Assembly: GCF_030065535.1 (NCBI RefSeq)
Contig: NZ_JASJND010000005.1
Coordinates: 248,001 to 312,000, forward strand
Direction of reading: 5' to 3'
Origin: Microbacterium dauci
Lineage (GTDB): Bacteria; Actinomycetota; Actinomycetes; Actinomycetales; Microbacteriaceae
Length of the DNA stretch: 64,000 bases
The position numbers and the translations under genes are program-made. Within the stretch, counting starts at the first letter, position 1; every line of letters starts with the position of its first letter. A model generated the notes under the pieces. The model saw nothing but the letters and a program-made list of their open reading frames with translations. It did no database searches and was not told the origin of the DNA. This document shows, piece after piece, positions 58,569 through 64,000 of this stretch.

Positions 58569-60910
58569 CCCGCGCCGGCCACAGGGCGCCCGAGAGCGAC
58601 ATCTCCGCCGAGGAACGCGGCGACACGTCGGTACACCGCACCGCCCTCACGCGGTCGCTGATGGTCATCACGACCGCTGTGCTCGCCGTGGGCATCGTCG
58701 CCGTGGGCAACATCGTCGCAGGCACCGCGCTCCCGTGGGCCAGCGTGGCGACCGCCGACGTCGTTACGAGCGCGTCTCCCGACGGGTCCGCCGCGCCGGG
58801 AGCGACACCGGGCCCAAGCGCGACGCCGCTCTCCGCGGCTGGCGGCTTGACCGGTGCCGAGGATCGGGCGGCACGGCTCGAAACCTCCGAGGCATCCGCA
58901 GTCGTCACCGCCGTGGACACGTGGCTCACCGAGGTGTCCCGACTTTCGTGGAAGGACCGACGAGCGGTCACGGACTACGGTACCGTCATCCTCTCGGCGC
59001 GGGAGAAGTCGTACGGGCTGCGCGACCTCATCGCGCGCGGAGCGCTCAAGAAGGTCGACGACACCACCTACGACCTCGTCCGAGCAGTCGTCGTGCGGAC
59101 GGATGCGCGGCTGGCGATCTCGGCACCCGGCGTCACGATCCGCCTCGTCTCGACCGAGGCAGGCTTCACGGAGATCGTCGGGTGGGGTGGTGACGTCGTT
59201 CTCAACGGGACCGCCGAGAAGCCCCTCACCATCACGTCGTGGGACGCCGAAGCCGAAGGGCCCGACACCGACGTTGACAACGGGCGAGGATTCATCCTGG
59301 TACGGAATGGCGTGCTGTCGGCCGAGCACACGGAGTTCCGGCACCTCGGGTTCTGGAGCGGCCGAACCGGCGGCGTCGCCGTGACGTCGACGGATGTGGG
59401 GCTTGCTCGCGCCAAGCTCGTCGACACCGCCCACGACGAGCTCGCCTTCGGCGTCTACTTCTCCGGCGTCGTCCACAGCGAGGTGCGCGGAGCGACCATC
59501 ACCGACTCGCTGCTGACCGGCATCGACATCACGGGCGCCTCGGCACGCGTGGTCGTCGACGACGTGCACGTCGAACGCGCCGGCGGTGACGGCATCTCGA
59601 TCGCGCGCGGCTCGCGCGCCGTGACGGTCAGCAACAGCCTCATCGAGTACGCCGATGAGGTCGGTGTCCGCGTGTCGGCAGCCGCCCGCGCCGACGGCGC
59701 GAATGCGGCGGGGTACCCGACGACACAAGCATCCGGATTCACGATCGCCGCCGTCACCGCGAACGACAACCGTCGCGGCGGCCTGCTCGTCGACGGGGGC
59801 AACGACATCGAGGTCGACCGGCTCGAGGTCGACGGCATCGCGACCGCGGTGCGTGTCGATGGGCCCGTCCGATCGCTCGCGATCCGGGAATCGACCCTGC
59901 ACGCCGAACGCGGCGCCGCGCTCACCCTCGACGGCGACATCTCGGATGCCGTGCTCGCCTCATCTACGCTGCGGAGCCTCGCCAACGGGGTCATTGTGCG
60001 CAGCGGCCGGGTCGAGGTGCGCGACAACGACATCACGGTCGTCGAGGGTGCAGCCCTGTCGATCCGCGAGGACGCGCGGGCCCGGGTGTCGGGTAACACG
60101 CTCTCGGGCGTCGGCGAACAGCCGATCGCGAGTGATCCCCGTGTCGACGTGCAGCTCGCCTCGAACGACCTCGACGGCTGGAACCACCGGCCCGGATGGC
60201 TGCTGTGGCTCGATCACCATCCGATGGGATGGCTCTGGCTGCTCGTCCTCATCATCCCCGCGGTCGGCCTGCCCTTCGCCATCGTGCGCGCCCGCCGACG
60301 CAACGTGCTCCGACGCATGCTCGAAGACGCGATCGTCCAGTACGGGCGCCGACAGCTCGAGACGTACCGCGCGGCGCAGGGTGCGGAACCCGCCGCGCCG
60401 GGCGGCGCGCCAGTCGATCCGGCGCCCGCAGCGCCCGGGGTGCCCGCCGGGGTGCCCGCCGGGCCCGCGGAGGTGCCCGCCGAGCCCGCGGGGGTGCCCG
60501 CCCAGACGTCACCGGCAGCGCCGTCCTGGAGCGCGCCCGGATGGGGTTCGCAGGTGCCCGGCATCGCGGCATCCGTGCCCGCTGAAGGCGCACCGATCAC
60601 CATCAACGGCGTGCCCGTCGAGGAGTGGCCCGAGGCGCCACTGACGCGTCCCGTCGACCCCCGTCGGATGCCGCGATCGGCGGCCCCCCACGCGGGGAGT
60701 CCGCGTTCGCTCCGCGACCTGCACGCGGTGCTCCCGTCGCAGGCATTCACGTCACCGCAGCAGTTCGCGGTCGCGGCGGTCCTCGAGGCGGGGTACCCCG
60801 TCTACCAGGTCGCTCGACTGTTCCGGGTCCCGGCCTGGCGGCTGGAGGCGTGGATCGAGGACGCGATCGATCGGGTCCCGCAGACGCCCGCTCCAGCGGG
60901 TCGCCGGTGA
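58565..60910 (+). CDS. two-TM beta-helix protein with cytoplasmic HTH-like tail
   Basis: A 781-residue protein coupled to the synthase gene. A membrane helix (about 31-55) leads to an external region with a Pro/Ala/Ser linker, a short helical part and a long parallel beta-helix (about 170-535: GVYFSGVVHSEVRG, GISIARGSRAVTVSNS and later turns). A second helix (about 553-575) returns the chain to the cytoplasm: an Arg-rich segment, a Pro/Ala-rich linker with VPAGVPAGPAEVPAEP repeats, and a final ~55-residue tail with FAVAAVLEAGY, VARLFRVPAWRLEAWIED, matching the protein at 55255. The beta-helix lacks the GEGxYxGS and KEG motifs of the other three. A role in sensing or guiding the nascent polymer is possible. 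Confidence 0.85.
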   Translation: MTRAGHRAPESDISAEERGDTSVHRTALTRSLMVITTAVLAVGIVAVGNIVAGTALPWASVATADVVTSASPDGSAAPGATPGPSATPLSAAGGLTGAEDRAARLETSEASAVVTAVDTWLTEVSRLSWKDRRAVTDYGTVILSAREKSYGLRDLIARGALKKVDDTTYDLVRAVVVRTDARLAISAPGVTIRLVSTEAGFTEIVGWGGDVVLNGTAEKPLTITSWDAEAEGPDTDVDNGRGFILVRNGVLSAEHTEFRHLGFWSGRTGGVAVTSTDVGLARAKLVDTAHDELAFGVYFSGVVHSEVRGATITDSLLTGIDITGASARVVVDDVHVERAGGDGISIARGSRAVTVSNSLIEYADEVGVRVSAAARADGANAAGYPTTQASGFTIAAVTANDNRRGGLLVDGGNDIEVDRLEVDGIATAVRVDGPVRSLAIRESTLHAERGAALTLDGDISDAVLASSTLRSLANGVIVRSGRVEVRDNDITVVEGAALSIREDARARVSGNTLSGVGEQPIASDPRVDVQLASNDLDGWNHRPGWLLWLDHHPMGWLWLLVLIIPAVGLPFAIVRARRRNVLRRMLEDAIVQYGRRQLETYRAAQGAEPAAPGGAPVDPAPAAPGVPAGVPAGPAEVPAEPAGVPAQTSPAAPSWSAPGWGSQVPGIAASVPAEGAPITINGVPVEEWPEAPLTRPVDPRRMPRSAAPHAGSPRSLRDLHAVLPSQAFTSPQQFAVAAVLEAGYPVYQVARLFRVPAWRLEAWIEDAIDRVPQTPAPAGRR

Positions 60911-61009
60911 GGGCGCCCCGCGTCTCGAGCCCGACTCGTCCGTGACACAATTCTCTGGTACACACGACCGGGGGCACGCGAACACTCGCGTGAGGAAATG
61001 GAGATCTCT

Positions 61010-62320
61010 ATGCGTATGTCGGTCATCGGCTGTGGCTACTTGGGGGCCGTGCACGCCGCCGCGATGGCGTCGATCGGGCACGAGGTGGTCGGAGTCGACG
61101 TTGATGCACGCAAGATCGAGGCGCTCGCCGCCGGTCGCGCGCCGTTCTTCGAGCCCGGGCTCGCCGAGATCCTGACCGAGGGCATCGCCTCGGGTCGGCT
61201 CTCGTTCACGACGGACATGTCCGCGGTGAAGGGCGCCAAGGTGCACTTCGTCGGCGTCGGCACGCCGCAGGTGAAGGACGGCTACGCCGCCGACCTGACG
61301 TATGTCAACGCGGCCGTCGACGGTCTGCTCCCGTACCTCGCGCCGGGCGACATCGTCGCCGGCAAGTCGACGGTGCCGGTGGGTACCGCGGCGACGCTCG
61401 CCGAGCGCGTCATCCCGACCGGTGCGACCCTGGTCTGGAACCCCGAGTTCCTGCGCGAGGGCTTCGCCGTCGAGGACACCGTCGACCCCGACCGCCTGGT
61501 CGCGGGCGTCCCGGCGGGCGACGAGGGAGAGCAGGCCGCCGCCGTCCTCCGCGAGGTGTACCACCCGTCGGTCGCGAAGGGCACGCCGTTCATCGTCACC
61601 GACTACGCGACCGCAGAGCTCGTCAAGGTGTCGGCGAACGCGTTCCTCGCGACGAAGATCAGCTTTATCAACGCTATGGCCGAGATCGCCGAGGTCACCG
61701 GTGCGAACGTGACCACGCTCGCCGATGCCATCGGCCACGACGCACGTATCGGGCGCCGGTTCCTCGGCGCCGGCATCGGCTTCGGCGGCGGATGCCTCCC
61801 GAAGGACATCCGCGCCTTCTCGGCACGTGCCGAAGAGCTGGGTCGCGGCGAGTCCGTCGCGTTCCTGCGCGAGGTCGACGAGATCAACATGCGCCGTCGC
61901 GAGCGCGCCGTGCAGCTCGTCATCGAGGGCCTCGGCGGCAGCGTCTACGAGAAGAAGGTCACGGTGCTCGGCGCCGCCTTCAAGCCGCACTCGGACGACA
62001 TCCGCGACTCCCCGGGCCTGGATGTCGCCGTCCGCCTCCACGGTCTCGGCGCGCACGTCACCGTCACCGACCCTGAGGCGATCGAGAACGCCCGCCGCGT
62101 CCACCCCCAGCTGACCTACGTCGCCGACCGCGACGAGGCGCTGACGGGCGCCGACGCGGTCATCATGGTGACCGAGTGGGACGAGTACCGCCGCCAGCTC
62201 GACCCCGAGCACGCGAGCACCCTCGCGACCGGCCGCGTCGTCGTCGACGGTCGCAACGGGCTCGACCCCGAGGCCTGGCGCGCCGCGGGCTGGACCTACC
62301 TGGGTATGGGCCGGCCGTAA
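61010..62320 (+). CDS. ugd: UDP-glucose 6-dehydrogenase
   Basis: A 436-residue NAD-dependent enzyme making UDP-glucuronate from UDP-glucose. The Rossmann motif VIGCGYLGAVHAAAM, the WNPEFLREGFAVEDTVDPDR segment, the catalytic Cys in GFGGGCLPKD and VLGAAFKPHSDDIRDSP are those of the UDP-glucose dehydrogenase branch, unlike the AlgD-like enzyme at 19189. The ATG at 61010 has GGAG six bases upstream; the in-frame ATG at 60998 directly abuts its site. It lies 99 bp after the beta-helix gene on the same strand and would supply the uronic donor for the synthase at 57324. Confidence 0.95.
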   Translation: MRMSVIGCGYLGAVHAAAMASIGHEVVGVDVDARKIEALAAGRAPFFEPGLAEILTEGIASGRLSFTTDMSAVKGAKVHFVGVGTPQVKDGYAADLTYVNAAVDGLLPYLAPGDIVAGKSTVPVGTAATLAERVIPTGATLVWNPEFLREGFAVEDTVDPDRLVAGVPAGDEGEQAAAVLREVYHPSVAKGTPFIVTDYATAELVKVSANAFLATKISFINAMAEIAEVTGANVTTLADAIGHDARIGRRFLGAGIGFGGGCLPKDIRAFSARAEELGRGESVAFLREVDEINMRRRERAVQLVIEGLGGSVYEKKVTVLGAAFKPHSDDIRDSPGLDVAVRLHGLGAHVTVTDPEAIENARRVHPQLTYVADRDEALTGADAVIMVTEWDEYRRQLDPEHASTLATGRVVVDGRNGLDPEAWRAAGWTYLGMGRP

Positions 62321-62364
62321 CACCCCCGGCTTCCGTCGGGCTCGGTTCCGGCTTCGCTGTGTGC

Positions 62365-62399
62365 AGGTGCAGGGGTGCGAACCACGTACCCCTGCACCT
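62365..62399. terminator. terminator hairpin between ugd and the CPBP gene
   Basis: Arms AGGTGCAGGGGT and ACCCCTGCACCT pair perfectly around an 11-base loop, 44 bp after the ugd stop and before the convergent protease gene. Confidence 0.8.
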
Positions 62400-62426
62400 T
62401 CCGTCTTGTGAGCCGGCGGTGCGCCT

Positions 62427-63269
62427 TCAGCGCAAGAGCGTGCCGGCCGCGATGAGTGCGATCATCAGCGCGTTGTAGACCGCGTGCACGAGCAGGGCGC
62501 CCCAGATGCGTCCGGTCAGCACGACCAGCAGCGCCGTCACGATCCCGACGACGCCCAGGGGGATGGCCTCGCTCAATGGCAGCGACCCGTCGACGCCGTG
62601 CAGCAGGATGAACGTCGCGGTGGACACCAGGACGGCGGCCAGGGCTGCCGCGAAGGTTCCCGCAGCCCGGCGCAGGATCGAGAACACCGCGATCAGCACC
62701 ACTGCGCGGAAGAAGAACTCCTCGATCGCCGGCGCGAACACTGCGGCCGGCAGTGCGTCGGTGAACAGCCACGTCGGCGACAGCGCGCCGTCCAGGGTCG
62801 CGACAGAGGGCAGCGGCTTCGACGCGGCACCCGACGCCCACCCTTCGACGAGGCGGAGCGCGACGCCGAGGACGAGGCCGTAGAGCAGGTCGACGGGTCG
62901 GAACCGCAGGAGCCCCGCCGGCCGTCCACGACGGAACGCCACGACGACGGGGACGAGCATCCCGACCCAGAGCACGGCCAGCGAGACCAACGCCGACCAC
63001 GGCGAACGCCAGAGCGCGCCGACCATCGTGCTGGCGACCACGCCGACGCCCAGGCTGATGAACGCGGTCGCGAGCAGCGTCCCGTCCCACGTTCGCACGG
63101 CGGTGCCGCCGAGGCGCCAGTCGGTGCGTCGCGATCGCCGCCGGCGGCGCTGGCGTCCCCGATCGGATGCCTCGTCGCCCGGCTCGGGCGCGTCGACGTC
63201 GCGGGTGGTGTCGTCCTCCGACGACGGTGCGATCCGGCCCCCCGGCCCGTCGCTAAGCTGTTCCTGCAC
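62427..63269 (-). CDS. CPBP-family intramembrane glutamic/metalloprotease
   Basis: A 280-residue membrane protein with a ~50-residue acidic then Arg-rich cytoplasmic N-terminus (RQRRRRRSRR) and about eight helices. Motif 1 is APAIEEFFFRAV (the EExxxR signature) and motif 2 is ATFILLHGVDG, with a final HAVYNALMIAL carrying motif 3 (HxxxN). Members are Abi/Rce1-like proteases that process membrane or prenylated substrates; the substrate here is unknown. It starts with GTG and is divergent from the phosphatase gene by 82 bp. Confidence 0.92.
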   Translation of the reverse strand: MQEQLSDGPGGRIAPSSEDDTTRDVDAPEPGDEASDRGRQRRRRRSRRTDWRLGGTAVRTWDGTLLATAFISLGVGVVASTMVGALWRSPWSALVSLAVLWVGMLVPVVVAFRRGRPAGLLRFRPVDLLYGLVLGVALRLVEGWASGAASKPLPSVATLDGALSPTWLFTDALPAAVFAPAIEEFFFRAVVLIAVFSILRRAAGTFAAALAAVLVSTATFILLHGVDGSLPLSEAIPLGVVGIVTALLVVLTGRIWGALLVHAVYNALMIALIAAGTLLR

Positions 63270-63351
63270 GGGGCAACCGTACCCGGTGCCGCCTGCACCA
63301 TGTCGAGCTGCCGCCTGGGGACTCCCGGCACCCGATGGACGAAGGACCCTC

Positions 63352-63939
63352 GTGACTCAGATCCTCACGGTCTGCACCGGCAACATCTGCCGTTCCCCGT
63401 TGGCTGAACTCGTGCTCGCGCAGCGGCTCGGCGACCTTGATGTGGGGGTGGCGAGTGCCGGCATCCGTGCCCGGGACGATGATCGGATGCCGCTCGAGGC
63501 GGCCGAGCTCGCCGTCGCCGCGGGCGTCCCGGCGGAGGCCGCCGCGCGGCACGGTGCGCGCTATCTGACCGAGGGGATGCTGCAGGGTGTCGACCTCGCG
63601 CTGGCGATGGACCGCGAGCATCGCCGTGCGATCGTCCAACTGGCTCCGGGGGCGCTTCGGGTCACTTTCACGGTGCGTGAGTTCGCTCGGCTCGCCGCGG
63701 CGACGCCCGACGACGCGCTCCGAGCCGGAGCGGTGGGAGCGGATGCCGGGGCGCGGCTTCGCGGCGCGCTCACGGTGCTCGCGGGGCAACGGGGGCTCGT
63801 GCTGCCGCCCGAGGATCCGGCCGACGACGACGTCGTCGACCCATACGGCCGTTCGCGTCAGACGTACGAGCGCTCGGCCGAGCAGCTGCTGCCCGCGCTC
63901 GACGCGGTCGAACGCGTCGTGCGCCTCGTTGCGGGCTGA
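63352..63939 (+). CDS. low-molecular-weight protein tyrosine phosphatase (Wzb-like), second copy
   Basis: A 195-residue phosphatase with the catalytic loop VCTGNICRSPL (CX5R) at residues 7-17 and the C-terminal acid loop EDPADDDVVDPYGRSRQTYERS. Its plan, including the ~40-residue insert, is the same as the enzyme at 46116. The gene lies by the second polysaccharide module, so the window pairs one intact tyrosine kinase with two phosphatases. The GTG at 63352 has GAAGGA nine bases upstream. It may counteract the kinase at 38916 or a kinase outside the window. Confidence 0.92.
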   Translation: MTQILTVCTGNICRSPLAELVLAQRLGDLDVGVASAGIRARDDDRMPLEAAELAVAAGVPAEAAARHGARYLTEGMLQGVDLALAMDREHRRAIVQLAPGALRVTFTVREFARLAAATPDDALRAGAVGADAGARLRGALTVLAGQRGLVLPPEDPADDDVVDPYGRSRQTYERSAEQLLPALDAVERVVRLVAG

Positions 63940-63968
63940 GCGTCTCGCCCCGGCGATAGGCTGAACCG

Positions 63969-64000
63969 ATGCCGCAGGGTGCGGTGGACGGGAGGCCGCG
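63969..64000 (+). CDS. possible start of an unidentified gene (3' partial)
   Basis: An ATG six bases after TAGGCT, the leaderless pattern used elsewhere here, opens a frame starting MPQGAVDGRP that runs off the window. Nothing can be said of its product. Confidence 0.3.
   Translation, partial: MPQGAVDGRP

Overview
The window is high-GC DNA from an actinobacterium, most likely Microbacteriaceae (Microbacterium or a close relative). The evidence is the base composition, the frequent GGATGCC/GGCATCC strings inside genes, many GTG starts, ATGA/GTGA translational overlaps, and several genes whose start codon lies 6-7 bases after a TANNNT box, which suggests leaderless transcripts. The taxonomic call is inference. 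I saw no rRNA or tRNA gene, CRISPR array, insertion sequence or phage gene.

Region 1 (1-14,430) is a glycoside-utilisation island. It begins inside a fused two-ATPase peptide/nickel-type ABC protein, followed by a LacI-type regulator and an HSL-type esterase in overlapping frames. Next is a broken dTDP-4-dehydrorhamnose reductase (rmlD) remnant. A leftward operon then encodes an IclR-type regulator, an FAD oxidoreductase, a sugar-binding lipoprotein and two permeases. Divergent from it are a GH78 alpha-L-rhamnosidase and two secreted endonuclease/exonuclease/phosphatase-fold proteins.

Region 2 (14,430-19,060) is housekeeping and small genes: two VanZ-like proteins around a GCS2-type glutamate-cysteine ligase, a 73-bp two-tier palindrome, a lipoprotein, two or more very small proteins and a CsbD-family stress protein.

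Region 3 (19,190-49,660) is a large surface-polysaccharide locus. It holds a GDP-mannose-dehydrogenase-like enzyme, a DUF4012 protein, glycosyltransferases, two acyltransferases fused to SGNH domains, a Wzx-like flippase, a GT2-acetyltransferase fusion, a Wzy/WaaL-like protein and two secreted or anchored right-handed beta-helix proteins. It also has one intact BY-type tyrosine kinase and one paralogue without its nucleotide-binding motifs, a coiled-coil membrane protein with a TPAPDPT stalk, a GtrA/GT2/GT-C module, a Wzb-like phosphatase, a histidine-kinase-like membrane protein and a Ppx/GppA phosphatase. No priming glycosyl-1-phosphate transferase is in the window.

Region 4 (49,700-55,250) contains a secreted GH5 cellulase with a CBM2, pantothenate kinase, GlmS, and an ArsR/SRPBCC pair behind a perfect 12-bp inverted-repeat operator.

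Region 5 (55,255-64,000) is a compact second polysaccharide module: a low-complexity protein with an HTH-like tail, a beta-helix lipoprotein, a processive GT2 synthase, a two-TM beta-helix protein whose cytoplasmic C-terminus carries the same HTH-like tail, and a UDP-glucose dehydrogenase. A CPBP protease and a second Wzb-like phosphatase follow. A membrane synthase, a nucleotide-sugar dehydrogenase and beta-helix proteins together resemble alginate- or hyaluronan-type synthase-dependent secretion. The shared tail and the Cys-rich beta-helix family are the most novel elements here.
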